Part shown: positions 15,289-22,825 of the stretch, piece by piece
How positions within the stretch are numbered: the stretch's first letter is position 1
Layout: each line of letters begins with the position of its first letter
Assembly (NCBI GenBank): GCA_045629005.1
Contig: JAZQQJ010000043.1
Span: forward strand, 1-23,512
Source: RGIG3528 sp045629005
GTDB lineage: Bacteria; Bacillota; Clostridia; Lachnospirales; Lachnospiraceae
Direction of reading: 5' to 3'
DNA length: 23,512 nucleotides
Position numbers and translations under genes: made by a program
The notes under the pieces: generated by a model
What the model was told of the DNA's origin: nothing
Database searches by the model: none
Seen by the model: only the letters and a program-made list of their open reading frames with translations

Positions 15289-16053
15289 CTACCCCTCTAC
15301 GTAATCTCTGAGTTTCTTTCCCGTAAGTGTCAGGAAAACCTGCTCCAACGTAATATCCTCGTTCTTGTCTTTACGTACCATATTTTTCAGTTCATTCGGA
15401 GTGCCTATTGCCACAATTTTGCCATTGTCCATAATTGCAACTCTTGTGCAAATAGCCTCAACCTCTTCCATATAGTGACTCGTATAGATTATTGTTGTAC
15501 CGTCCTCGTTTGCTTTTTTGATTTTCTCAAGAATGAAGTTTCTGGACTGCGGATCGATTCCTACAGTAGGCTCATCAAAAATCAGGAGACCAGGCTTATG
15601 TCCGAGTGCACAGGCAATGTTCAGCCTTCTCTTCATACCGCCGGAAAAAGTCCTTGCATATGCATTTTTCTTATCAAGCAGACCAACAAAATCAAGTGAT
15701 TCATCTATTGCTTTCTTTAATTCATTTCCCTTGATTCCATACAGCGATGTGAACAGTTCAACGTTCTCCCATGCTTTCAGATTGTCGTAAATAGCGAGGT
15801 CCTGCGGAATATATCCAATCATGGGCTTCACCTTTGCTGCCTCTTTCCTGATGTTCATTCCAAACACCGAAATATCCCCTGCGGTAGGCTTTAAAAGGGA
15901 ACAAATCATATTCATTGTTGTTGATTTGCCTGCTCCGTTAGGGCCAAGAAGACCGAATATCTCTCCTTTGTTAATGGTAAGAGACAAACCGTCTACTACC
16001 GCTTTGTTGTCATACTTCTTAATGAGTCCGTCAAGTTTCAATACTGTTTCCAT
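15289..16053 (-). CDS. ABC transporter ATP-binding protein (LnrL-like)
   Basis: A 254-aa ATPase with all motors of the family: Walker A GPNGAGKST (37-45), Q-loop Q84 (IGYIPQDLAIYD), signature SGGMKRR (137-143), Walker B LLIFDEP with catalytic E161, and switch H193 (YTSHYMEE). The sequence is of the CcmA/DrrA export type. GAGGTG precedes the ATG. It is the first gene of the operon ATPase - permease - permease - kinase - regulator - aldolase, all separated by 20 bases or fewer. The gene set corresponds to the LnrJKLMN module known for export-based resistance to amphipathic compounds; specificity here is unknown. Confidence 0.96.
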   Translation of the reverse strand: METVLKLDGLIKKYDNKAVVDGLSLTINKGEIFGLLGPNGAGKSTTMNMICSLLKPTAGDISVFGMNIRKEAAKVKPMIGYIPQDLAIYDNLKAWENVELFTSLYGIKGNELKKAIDESLDFVGLLDKKNAYARTFSGGMKRRLNIACALGHKPGLLIFDEPTVGIDPQSRNFILEKIKKANEDGTTIIYTSHYMEEVEAICTRVAIMDNGKIVAIGTPNELKNMVRKDKNEDITLEQVFLTLTGKKLRDYVEG

Positions 16054-16119
16054 TTTAGCACCTCACAGTTTTCTTATTTCCCAACAATGTTCCAAATTGC
16101 CTTTTCAATTCTGAATCCC

Positions 16120-16186
16120 ATTATACATACTCACAATAAGGATTATAAGATGTCAAAAGAAACATAAGGGTATGACAAAAGTCATA
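16120..16186 (-). promoter_or_regulatory. Promoter and candidate response-regulator site of the ABC operon
   Basis: The minus strand has TATAAT at 16125-16120 with only a poor -35 at the right distance (TTGACA at 16156-16151 is 25 bp away). Upstream lies a 16-bp palindrome TATGACAAAAGTCATA (16171-16186), centred about 64 bases before the predicted start. A good -10, a bad -35 and an upstream palindrome suggest an activated promoter. The obvious candidate activator is the operon's own NarL-type regulator (inference). Confidence 0.55.
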
Positions 16187-16221
16187 TATTATCATTTCTC
16201 TGTATTCGTCAAAAAAAGCCA

Positions 16222-16250
16222 AGAAAACAGCCCTGCTTCACGCAGGGCTT
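16222..16250 (-). terminator. Terminator of citrate synthase
   Basis: Minus-strand stem AGCCCTGCG / AGCAGGGCT region (16229-16249) followed by GTTTTCTTGGCTTTTTTT, directly 3' of the citrate synthase stop. Confidence 0.85.
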
Positions 16251-16263
16251 CGATAAAAGGCGT

Positions 16264-17652
16264 TTATTTTTCTTTCATAATGCTTATATAGGCAGGTCGA
16301 ATGATTTTGTTCATGCATATTAATTCTTCAATTCGGTGTGCGCTCCAGCCTACAATTCTTGCTGTGGCAAATATAGCAGTATAAAGTTCCATCGAAATAC
16401 CAAGCATTTCATAGACAAAACCACTGTAGAAATCTATATTGGGGCAAACTCCCTTGTAAATCTTTCTGTTATCGGCTATTACGATGGGTGCAAGCTTTTC
16501 TATGTTTTTAAAGAGAACAAGATCCTCTTCCCGATGTTTCTCAACAGCCAAATGATCTACATAGTTTCTAAACACTCTTTCTCTCGGATCGGATAATGAA
16601 TAAACCGCATGTCCCATTCCATAGATTAATCCTGTCCTGTCAAAAGCATCCTTATTGACCATTTTCTCCAAATAGTGCCTGATTTCCTCTTCATCTGAAT
16701 AGTCGTGGACATGGTCGCGGATATCATTCATCATACGCATTACTTTTATATTCGCTCCACCATGGCGAGGGCCTTTTAAGGAAGACATGGCAGCAGCTAT
16801 TGTAGAGTATGTATCCGCACCTGAAGAAGTTACAACACGCGTTGTAAAAGTGGAATTATTGCCTCCGCCATGCTCCATATGGAGTAGCAATGCCGTATCA
16901 AGCGTCTTTGCTTCAACAGCAGTATACTTTTTGTCTTCGCGTAACATCATCAGGAGATTTTCTGCAGTAGAAAGCTTTGGGTCAGCATTATGTATATACA
17001 TGCTGTTATGCTTTTCGTAGTGGTTGTATGCATTAAACCCGTAAACAGCCAGCAACGGAAATTGTGCTATCAGCTGGATAGACTGCCTGATAACATTTGG
17101 CAGGTCCGTGTTATTTGTATTTTTGTCATAAGATGCAAGCGTCAGGACACTACGTGTCATGGAATTCATAATGTCTTCTGTAGGCGCCTTCATTATTACA
17201 TCCCGGGTGAAGTTGGTAGGCAAAACCCTGCTGTGTCCGATATATCCTTTAAACTGCATCAATTCTTCATCATCAGGATATTCGCCAAACAAAAGAAGAT
17301 ATGTGATTTTCTCAAATCCAAGTTCATCTCCCAAATCATCTATTATTCTTTCTATAGGATATCCCCTGTACCAAAGCTCGCCATCAGCAGAAACTTTTTC
17401 ACCGTTGACGATTTTAGAAGACACAATTTTGGATATATTGGTAAGCCCCGTTCTGACTCCGTTTCCATTCTTATCGCGAAGCCCAAGATTAACGCCATAT
17501 TCCTCGTAAAGTGCCGGATTGACAGAGTCGTTTTCAAGACACAGATGTTCCACCTCACGAGCATATTCTTCCAGCTTTGTGCCAACACGTATCTTATTAA
17601 CCACGTATTTTCTCGGTTTAATCTGTTTTTGCAATGCATCAATACTATCCAT
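16264..17652 (-). CDS. gltA: Citrate synthase
   Basis: Condenses acetyl-CoA and oxaloacetate to citrate in the cytosol. The 462-aa product has the catalytic triad of the family: His261 in LLLHMEHGGGNNST, His348 in YGMGHAVYSLSDPRER and Asp407 in NIDFYSG, plus GPRHGGAN (295-302). The ATG at 17652 is 7 bases after AGGAGG; a TTG one codon upstream is not preferred. A 2-methylcitrate synthase activity cannot be excluded from sequence. It stands alone, with its own terminator, downstream of a MarR gene, and two half-sites resembling the MarR operator lie in its upstream region, so MarR control is possible. No other TCA-cycle genes are in the window. Confidence 0.95.
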   Translation of the reverse strand: MDSIDALQKQIKPRKYVVNKIRVGTKLEEYAREVEHLCLENDSVNPALYEEYGVNLGLRDKNGNGVRTGLTNISKIVSSKIVNGEKVSADGELWYRGYPIERIIDDLGDELGFEKITYLLLFGEYPDDEELMQFKGYIGHSRVLPTNFTRDVIMKAPTEDIMNSMTRSVLTLASYDKNTNNTDLPNVIRQSIQLIAQFPLLAVYGFNAYNHYEKHNSMYIHNADPKLSTAENLLMMLREDKKYTAVEAKTLDTALLLHMEHGGGNNSTFTTRVVTSSGADTYSTIAAAMSSLKGPRHGGANIKVMRMMNDIRDHVHDYSDEEEIRHYLEKMVNKDAFDRTGLIYGMGHAVYSLSDPRERVFRNYVDHLAVEKHREEDLVLFKNIEKLAPIVIADNRKIYKGVCPNIDFYSGFVYEMLGISMELYTAIFATARIVGWSAHRIEELICMNKIIRPAYISIMKEK

Positions 17653-17723
17653 CAATATTCCTCCTTTTGTTTGTTATATGGTTTCCCCCACTTACAGAAG
17701 TGGAGAGTTTCTCATGCCGGGAC

Positions 17724-17762
17724 AAATAGTTTCGTATTAAATATTTTAACTTTAAACTATTT
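17724..17762. promoter_or_regulatory. Spaced inverted half-sites upstream of citrate synthase
   Basis: AAATAGTTT (17724-17732) and AAACTATTT (17754-17762) are perfect inverted copies, 30 bp apart (about three helical turns). They share the ATAGTTT half with the palindrome over the marR promoter. They could hold a MarR dimer pair or loop; no convincing -35/-10 pair was identified here. Confidence 0.4.
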
Positions 17763-17765
17763 TGG

Positions 17766-17802
17766 TAAAAATAAACGCATTACCATACGGAAATGCGTTT
17801 AT
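17766..17802 (-). terminator. Terminator of the marR gene
   Basis: Minus-strand stem ATAAACGCATT / AATGCGTTTAT (11 bp, 10-base loop) followed by TTTTACC. The marR stop codon TAA is inside the first arm. Confidence 0.85.
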
Positions 17803-18230
17803 AGCAAAGCTTCCATATTTTTCAGTATCTTGGCGGTAATCTCCTTATACAGGGCAATTTCTTCCTGAGTGAGTCCTTTCAGTATGCTTTCTTCGATTTT
17901 TTGCTGAACAGGAAGTATAGCATTAAGAACTTCCTGTGAGCTGTCATTAATTTTGTAATGAACAACTCGCCTGTCCTGCGCATCCGGGCACGGAGTAATG
18001 TAGCCCTTTTCAATAAGATCATCAATCCCTTGGGAAATGTGTCCCTTATTGATTCTGATTCTTCTGAAAATATCTGACGGCGTGTTCTCCTCCCGACAGT
18101 GCGACAGGAACATCAAAATCTCTATATCAACAGTCTTAAGTCCGTATTTATGCTTGATATCCGCAAAACTATATTCCAGCAGCCTCTTGAACTCTTCACC
18201 CTTTAAGGCTACCTCTATTTTCTCATCCAT
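17799..18230 (-). CDS. MarR family transcriptional regulator
   Basis: A 143-aa winged-helix regulator. The DNA-binding core runs from about 35 to 100: VDIEILMFLSHC (helix 2), TPSDIFRRIRINKGHISQGI (recognition helix) and LIEKGYITPCPDAQDRRVVHY (wing, with the DxRR signature). Flanking helices form the dimer interface. AGGGG lies 9 bases before the ATG. A near-perfect 20-bp palindrome overlaps its promoter, pointing to autorepression. Citrate synthase downstream has related half-sites, and the membrane protein and nitroreductase lie upstream on the same strand. Confidence 0.92.
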   Translation of the reverse strand: MDEKIEVALKGEEFKRLLEYSFADIKHKYGLKTVDIEILMFLSHCREENTPSDIFRRIRINKGHISQGIDDLIEKGYITPCPDAQDRRVVHYKINDSSQEVLNAILPVQQKIEESILKGLTQEEIALYKEITAKILKNMEALL

Positions 18231-18245
18231 AACAGGCTTCCCCTG

Positions 18246-18265
18246 ATAGTTTAATTTTGAACTAT
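18246..18265. promoter_or_regulatory. Palindromic operator candidate of marR
   Basis: ATAGTTTAATTTTGAACTAT is an inverted repeat of nine-base arms with one mismatch. It abuts the -10 box of the marR promoter and covers the start point, a typical MarR autorepression site. Confidence 0.6.
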
Positions 18266-18292
18266 TCTACCACTTTATAAAAGAATAATCAA
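18264..18292 (-). promoter_or_regulatory. Promoter of marR
   Basis: Minus-strand TTGATT (18292-18287), 17-bp spacer, TAGAAT (18269-18264). Confidence 0.65.
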
Positions 18293-18317
18293 ATATAACT
18301 AATTGATAACTCTATCA

Positions 18318-18905
18318 TTAACAACCTGCTACGTTCATACGTTTTTTCGAAGTAATGAAAAGTCCGATTGAAAGCGCAATTTCAAACACCATAAAGCACA
18401 ATGCCATCACATCTGTTGAAAAAAGATGTTCCAGAACAAGGGCAGCAATGGGCAATACAATAGCTGAAGCAATATACAGTTTTGTTTTGTAAAGCCACGA
18501 ATACGGTAAAAGATGTGCTCCGAAAACCATTGCGTACACCATAACCATTTTGTCCGGTACTGCGCTAAATGCCCACATTACTATCAGCAAATATATCATC
18601 TGATTCATGGTAAAAAGGAACCCAAGCTTTCCAAGAGGATTACTTTTATCAAAAATATCAACGTGAAGTATTTTCCCTGCGCCCATTGCTATTGGCATCA
18701 ACGGGCATGAGCAACAGAATACAAGCATATTCCTTGAATATACGGGCAGTCCGAGCCTGCATGCGACAAATATCAAGCCCCAGATTATAACCGATGCAAT
18801 AATAAAAGGAAGTCCGCATTTCTGCTTGATTGCAACATCTTCTCTAAGTTCGTCAAGTACTCTGTTTGCTGTTTCCGGTTCCATTGTCTTTGTTATGCTG
18901 TTCAT
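18318..18905 (-). CDS. Six-helix integral membrane protein, unknown function
   Basis: The 195-aa product has a short soluble N-terminus (LDELREDVAIKQKCG) and six hydrophobic stretches at about 31-51, 60-80, 95-116, 120-140, 144-162 and 167-186. No catalytic motif is evident. It resembles small uncharacterised membrane proteins of Firmicutes (possibly the DUF7010 type; I am not certain). AGGAG lies 5 bases before the ATG. It follows the nitroreductase-fold gene by 71 bases on the same strand with no terminator between, so the two may be co-transcribed. Confidence 0.75.
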   Translation of the reverse strand: MNSITKTMEPETANRVLDELREDVAIKQKCGLPFIIASVIIWGLIFVACRLGLPVYSRNMLVFCCSCPLMPIAMGAGKILHVDIFDKSNPLGKLGFLFTMNQMIYLLIVMWAFSAVPDKMVMVYAMVFGAHLLPYSWLYKTKLYIASAIVLPIAALVLEHLFSTDVMALCFMVFEIALSIGLFITSKKRMNVAGC

Positions 18906-18976
18906 GTGTTCTCCTCTCGTTGTATGCCTTCAGCTGTTCGGTGTAAATCACACCCTGCTTTTTGCAAACAATATTG

Positions 18977-19765
18977 TTAATCAGAACGCAAACGACTATA
19001 TTCTGCGTTCCGCGTCCACTCATCGTCCGAGCCTTCATCAATAAACAGATTCTTTGAATATTTATAGTTCTCATGCTCCAGACAAAGCTGTAAAAAGCAT
19101 AAGAATATACCCATGTCAATCCTGTTCATTGTACTTACCATAGAAGCAGACATTATGCCCACTCTCCCCGGTTTTCTGTAACGATATATCGCTAAACCGT
19201 CGTCCTCTCTTTTTACTCGCCACGGCTGTGAATTGCAGGCACTTGGAGCAAATCTTACTATGTCCGAAACTCCGTCAATATACTCACCCTGCCAAATCTC
19301 ATCCACCGCCATACGCTTACTTTTAAACATGTCTTTGCGGAACTTTTCCGCACTGTCAACTTTTGCAATTAATATCATAATCACAAACGAAAGACCATTA
19401 TACTCAGCTTCTTCAGGCTTTCCGATACCAAACCAAAGGGAACCTATATTTTTAGAGACAAGATAAAGGTCCAGCAGCTCTCCGATATAGCCGACATTCA
19501 TCAGGTAATTGTCCTTTTTCTCGCTGTATATCTCTATAGCGTATTCCGCGCCTCTTCCAAGTACTTTCTCGCACGCCGGAACTATTCTGATATCGGTTTT
19601 GATATCCGGATAAAGAGAATCCAGCTTCCCATACGTAACCCTTATATCCTGCAAATCGCCTTCCGTCAGTTTCTCATTTCCAATATTACGAAACAAATGA
19701 AATGACTTCCGCTTAAAAATCATTTCATACAAATCAGTCTTTCCCTCGAAAACGTTATTTCCCAT
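18977..19765 (-). CDS. Nitroreductase-fold protein (TM1586-type)
   Basis: The 262-aa product resembles the putative TM nitroreductase group (TM1586_NiRdase), which carries two half-repeats of the FMN-binding nitroreductase fold. The early IFKRKSFHLFRNIG matches the family's RxSxRxF entry motif. IVRFAPSACNSQPWRV (about residues 173-188) is the flavin-site APSACNxQPW motif. YIGELLDLYLVSKNIGSLWFGIG is the conserved dimer-interface helix. The ATG at 19765 is preferred (AGGGAG upstream); a TTG eight codons earlier overlaps that site. Substrate is unknown; a flavin-dependent oxidoreductase role is a family-level inference. Confidence 0.8.
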   Translation of the reverse strand: MGNNVFEGKTDLYEMIFKRKSFHLFRNIGNEKLTEGDLQDIRVTYGKLDSLYPDIKTDIRIVPACEKVLGRGAEYAIEIYSEKKDNYLMNVGYIGELLDLYLVSKNIGSLWFGIGKPEEAEYNGLSFVIMILIAKVDSAEKFRKDMFKSKRMAVDEIWQGEYIDGVSDIVRFAPSACNSQPWRVKREDDGLAIYRYRKPGRVGIMSASMVSTMNRIDMGIFLCFLQLCLEHENYKYSKNLFIDEGSDDEWTRNAEYSRLRSD

Positions 19766-19829
19766 GTCCTTACTCCCTTTATAACTCAATAGACCTGCTG
19801 CCGGATTATCACTGCACCCTCACTAAATC

Positions 19830-19857
19830 AGTTTACCGCATTTACATAAAAAATCAA
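19830..19857 (-). promoter_or_regulatory. Possible promoter of the nitroreductase gene
   Basis: Minus-strand TTGATT (19857-19852), 16-bp spacer, TAAACT (19835-19830). The -10 is imperfect. Confidence 0.35.
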
Positions 19858-19911
19858 TCTGTAGCAATGGGGTTCACCACATCTTGACCGGAATATCATG
19901 TTTAAGAATCA

Positions 19912-19935
19912 TTCCCGCCGAACCGACCGAAGCGG
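19912..19935. repeat. Dispersed 24-bp repeat, copy 1
   Basis: A 24-base sequence beginning TTCCCGCCGAACC and ending GAAGCGG is identical to 22848-22871 in the same orientation. Here it runs into a small hairpin, GGCAC-ACC-GTGCC, right before palindrome array 2. Confidence 0.8.
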
Positions 19936-19940
19936 CACAC

Positions 19941-20210
19941 CGTGCCAGAGGGCTTTGATGACCGGTAAATTTTTGAAAAAGCAAGTTTTACCAGTATGCC
20001 GGAGATTTTCTTGACTGGTAAATCAGCAAAGAAGCAAGTTTTACCAGTACGTTGTAGGCTTTGATGACCGGTAAAATTTTGAAAAAGCAAGTTTTATCAG
20101 TATGCCGGAGGTTTTCTTGACTGGTAAATCAGCAAAAAGCAAGTTTTACCAATATCCTGAAGGCTTTCTTGACTGGTAAATTAGCAAAAAAGCAAGATTT
20201 ATCAGTATGC
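19941..20210. repeat. Palindrome array 2: 52-53-bp tandem repeat, five units
   Basis: Units begin at 19961, 20014, 20067, 20120 and 20172 (steps 53, 53, 53, 52); a preceding unit's linker is visible from 19941. Arms are ACTGGTAAA (or ACCGGTAAA) and TTTACCAGT (or TTTATCAGT) around a loop of about 17 bases rich in GCAA and AAGCAAG. Units 1 and 3 resemble each other and alternate with units 2, 4 and 5, giving a 106-bp higher-order repeat. Linkers end CTTG or GATG. No ORF spans it. Period, arm length and the GGTAA/TTACC core match array 1 at 9.6-10.1 kb although the sequences are otherwise different. Confidence 0.92.
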
Positions 20211-20387
20211 AGGTTGATTGCTCTTCGTTCTATAATGCAAAATTAGTTCGGCTGGTTCAAACGTGCTCCTTCGCTACGGAAGATCGGTCGAACCGTATCC
20301 AAGATTGAAGTCCCAGTAAAGAAGTGTGACGTTTATTCTGAGATGAAAGAAACATCATTTCTTAACGAGTCAAATTCGGAATGAGAA

Positions 20388-20567
20388 ATGCTGCTAAAGA
20401 AAAAAACAGGCATGCCTGAAACATCTGTTGATAGACTCCCGGACAAATTTTGGAAATACTATAATCAATATAAAGACAAACAAATTAACACATCAGAGTT
20501 TTCAAGGCTTATGGACTGCACAAGGGCAAGTGTGTATAAGTATATAAAGATTGCAGAGACTGAATAA
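20388..20567 (+). pseudogene. Remnant of a serine recombinase (resolvase) C-terminus, frameshifted
   Basis: The 59-codon open frame (below the usual size cut-off) reads TGMPETSVDRLPDKFWKY, then NQYKDKQINTSEFSRLMD, then RASVYKYIK, which matches the tail of small serine recombinases: a GRP-like hinge, then 'P..F...Y..W..G.I...E.....L..SR.T.YR.IK', a helix-turn-helix. Immediately upstream, in another frame, NAAKEKN matches the 'AAKEKG' that precedes the hinge. Removing one A from the A7 run at 20400-20406 joins them. The catalytic domain is absent. The frame is preceded by a TGA at 20382-20384, so the gene is dead. Confidence 0.75.
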
Positions 20568-20569
20568 AG

Positions 20570-20602
20570 AAAAAACTGTTGACGACTCGTCAGCTGTTTT
20601 TT
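20570..20602 (+). terminator. Terminator after the recombinase remnant
   Basis: Stem AAAAAACTGTTGACGA / TCGTCAGCTGTTTTTT (one mismatch, tiny loop), beginning three bases after the remnant's stop codon. Likely its original terminator. Confidence 0.75.
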
Positions 20603-20631
20603 GTAAGCGCAAAAATGGGGGGCAATGTAAA

Positions 20632-20653
20632 AGAGCCTCGAAAAAGAGGCTCT
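20632..20653. terminator. Perfect 8-bp hairpin, possible minus-strand terminator
   Basis: AGAGCCTC / GAGGCTCT with a six-base loop. On the minus strand it is followed by TTTTACATT, a short T run, so termination there would be weak. No active minus-strand gene lies close upstream. Confidence 0.4.
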
Positions 20654-20964
20654 CTACTACATCACAAAATAAAAGTTGCAGCGGTAACTACAGCTAATAA
20701 AAACAGCAAACTTGAGGCGTTAACCTACCAAGTTTCTTTAGGTATAGCTTATAATCTGTTGGAAGTCAACAATCAGGAGGATAAGCAAAAACCTGGAAGG
20801 CAAGTTCAAGCTATTCGAAATCCTTGACAGAGTTCATAGGTTGTGTTATGTATTTATTAGATGCAGAGTCTGTCGGATTAGGCAAGCGAGCCGTTTTTCG
20901 GTGACACCCCTTTTCATTTCTCTCTCTGCTTCTTTTATATTTTTAAAAGAGTTTTTCAAAAAGT
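20654..20964. other. Noncoding or decayed stretch, nothing recognised
   Basis: Open frames here are short, lack ribosome sites in sensible positions or run through hairpins. AGGAGG near 20776 is not followed by a start codon at the right distance. A TTGACA at 20824 has no good -10. Probably remnant sequence of the mobile region. Confidence 0.5.
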
Positions 20965-20996
20965 ACACTCCCATTTGTCTAATGGGGGTGTTTTTA
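20965..20996. terminator. Intrinsic terminator, bidirectional
   Basis: Stem ACACTCCCATT / AATGGGGGTGT (one T-G pair, loop TGTCT) followed by TTTTT on the plus strand and, on the minus strand, by ACTTTTTG. It lies downstream (minus strand) of the transposase fragment. Confidence 0.7.
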
Positions 20997-21051
20997 TCTA
21001 CATGCCATCACGCGGTAAGCGTTGGCCAAGGCATAATACAACATTGCACAA

Positions 21052-21177
21052 TCATTCTATTTTATCTCTATAAATGGTTTGCTCTGATTCAATAAGCAAG
21101 TGATTTCTTGGCACAAGGTCATCCATATTTACTATTTGAAGTTCATTATTGAATTTATCGCCTTCACGAGACATCAT
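21052..21177 (-). pseudogene. 5' fragment of an IS1182-like transposase
   Basis: The 41-codon frame starts with ATG ATG and encodes MSREGDKFNNELQIVNMDD followed by LVPRNHLL. This matches the N-terminus of IS1182-family DDE transposases ('..M.DLVP.DHLLRKID..'). After HLL the similarity stops: IESEQTIYRDKIE and a TGA follow, and no catalytic domain is present. A TATAAT at 21215-21210 (minus) precedes it. It reads as the leftover of an insertion sequence with most of its body deleted. Confidence 0.7.
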
Positions 21178-21215
21178 AGAGGTTATCCTACCTATTTTTT
21201 GATAAGATAATTATA

Positions 21216-21258
21216 TCAAAAAAAGTGAGAAAACCCAGCGACGATATCCGCTGGGTTT
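21216..21258 (-). terminator. Terminator of the S41 peptidase gene
   Basis: Perfect 10-bp stem AAACCCAGCG / CGCTGGGTTT (loop of 8), followed on the minus strand by TCTCACTTTTTTT. A second hairpin, AAGACTCG-CTCG-CGAGTCTT (21272-21291), lies between it and the gene's stop codon. Confidence 0.8.
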
Positions 21259-21324
21259 GTCTACAGTCTGCAAGACTCGCTCGCGAGTCTTTGCATCCGT
21301 GTTAAAAGAAAGGCCTTTTGCTAA

Positions 21325-22686
21325 TCAATTTGATATCCGCGCCAAGCATACCTCCAGTCCTTTTTCCAGAACAACGTCACGCCCTGCCGCCAGGCTTTCC
21401 ACTGTAGGCAAAATTGTTTCATCAGGAGAAAAGCCTTTATTATATATATCCTCTCCATTCTGGGCAATACACCTGCGAGTACAAATACGAAATGAGCCTC
21501 CGCTTTCCAAAGTCTGATATAATGGCTGTCCACTTGTTCCGGCTGTATTGTTTCCGACAAATACTGCATCTGTATACATTTTCATGACATCTACAAAATC
21601 CTCAGCAGCTGAAACAGTATTCGCATTCATAAGGACAACCACGGGACCTGACAGCCTTCCCGGAGCGGTATTCTTAACAACATCACCCCCTGACTCGACA
21701 AAAAACATATTCCTTCCCATAAGGCCGGTTTTTATGCTTCCCGGGTCGTTGGCATATTTTTCCTTCAATTCAGCAGGAGACAGCCTATTCAAGTCCTCTC
21801 TGAACACTGACCAGGCTTTGAATGTGGGTTCATATATCTGTGTTTGCGCAAAACAGCTTTTGAAATCACCATTAATAAATAGAGCCGCCAAAGCATCTGC
21901 ATTATCGCTGTTCCCACCGATATTGGCCCTGACATCGACTATATAACCATCCGCTTTATCGAGTTCGGCATAACATTCATATATTCTGTCAATAGCAGCC
22001 CTGTCATCAAAAGAAGTTATCTTGATAACTGCTATATTGTTTCGAAAGCAAACTTCATGAACCGGTGAATTACTTATTACTTTCTTGGTCACATCAGACT
22101 TCGCTGAAAAATCGGTTTTACTCCAAACCATTATCCTCGGATCGGATTTTTCCAGCATAACATCAAACTGCTTACCATCATTTTCAAATGTATACAACGC
22201 TTTACTTCCGCAAGGGCCCATCATAAGTTCCTGCATTGCAGCCGCACCGCATGCAGCTTCGTTTGCATGCCAAATAAACGGATAACATTTTTCTCTTATA
22301 TAAGCATCAGCATCTTCACCATCAATCTTTTTTAATGTGCTGTACAATGGAATGATATCTTTTTTGTCTTCCGTAACATTAATCACAACAACATCTTTTC
22401 CAAATCTGTGCAGAACAACAGGAAGCATAGAAAAACAGTCGATGCTTTGATATATTTCCCCGGGGAAATTCACCCCTGTGTGACCGTCTCCCAAAAGCAT
22501 AACAAAACGCATCAGTTCACGATAGTATTCATAAAGATTTTTCGTTTCGAGAACTCTCGAAAGTGCCTTTTTGTACTCCTCATCCCAATCCAAATCTACC
22601 CTGTCCCAAAATGCAAAATTATATGCCGCTTCCTTCCATATTTTTGAAAGTTCATAGATTTTAAGAGCATCAGAAATATTATTCAT
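21325..22686 (-). CDS. S41 family peptidase (C-terminal processing/tricorn-like)
   Basis: A 453-aa predicted serine protease without signal peptide or membrane helix, so probably cytosolic, unlike secreted CtpA proteins. An N-terminal helical region contains LLGDGHTGVNF (64-74), typical of S41 proteins. The catalytic domain has YIVDVRANIGGNSDNAD (248-264), the nucleophile Ser359 in NANTVSAAEDF and VGNNTAGTSGQPL (oxyanion/substrate region). A regular PDZ domain is not obvious between them. GGAGG precedes the ATG and a strong promoter lies 40 bases upstream. It is monocistronic between two terminators, next to mobile-element remnants. Confidence 0.88.
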   Translation of the reverse strand: MNNISDALKIYELSKIWKEAAYNFAFWDRVDLDWDEEYKKALSRVLETKNLYEYYRELMRFVMLLGDGHTGVNFPGEIYQSIDCFSMLPVVLHRFGKDVVVINVTEDKKDIIPLYSTLKKIDGEDADAYIREKCYPFIWHANEAACGAAAMQELMMGPCGSKALYTFENDGKQFDVMLEKSDPRIMVWSKTDFSAKSDVTKKVISNSPVHEVCFRNNIAVIKITSFDDRAAIDRIYECYAELDKADGYIVDVRANIGGNSDNADALAALFINGDFKSCFAQTQIYEPTFKAWSVFREDLNRLSPAELKEKYANDPGSIKTGLMGRNMFFVESGGDVVKNTAPGRLSGPVVVLMNANTVSAAEDFVDVMKMYTDAVFVGNNTAGTSGQPLYQTLESGGSFRICTRRCIAQNGEDIYNKGFSPDETILPTVESLAAGRDVVLEKGLEVCLARISN

Positions 22687-22727
22687 ATTTCATTCCTCCA
22701 AATTTTGTCAGATTCTTCACAACATCT

Positions 22728-22756
22728 ATTATAGCGAATTCAAAAAACAATCTCAA
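22728..22756 (-). promoter_or_regulatory. Promoter of the S41 peptidase gene
   Basis: Minus-strand TTGAGA (22756-22751), 17-bp spacer, TATAAT (22733-22728). Confidence 0.75.
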
Positions 22757-22825
22757 AATATTTTTTTGTTTTTCCATATCAAACCCCGCATAAAGATAAG
22801 CATACCTGTCCCAAGAGCTTTTGTC

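Noticed and set aside
20579..20827. 82-codon plus-strand frame
   Set aside because: It starts inside the recombinase terminator and crosses a second hairpin; no ribosome site and no recognisable domain.
20841..21095. 84-codon plus-strand frame
   Set aside because: It crosses the 20965-20996 terminator and is antisense to part of the transposase fragment; composition is not protein-like.
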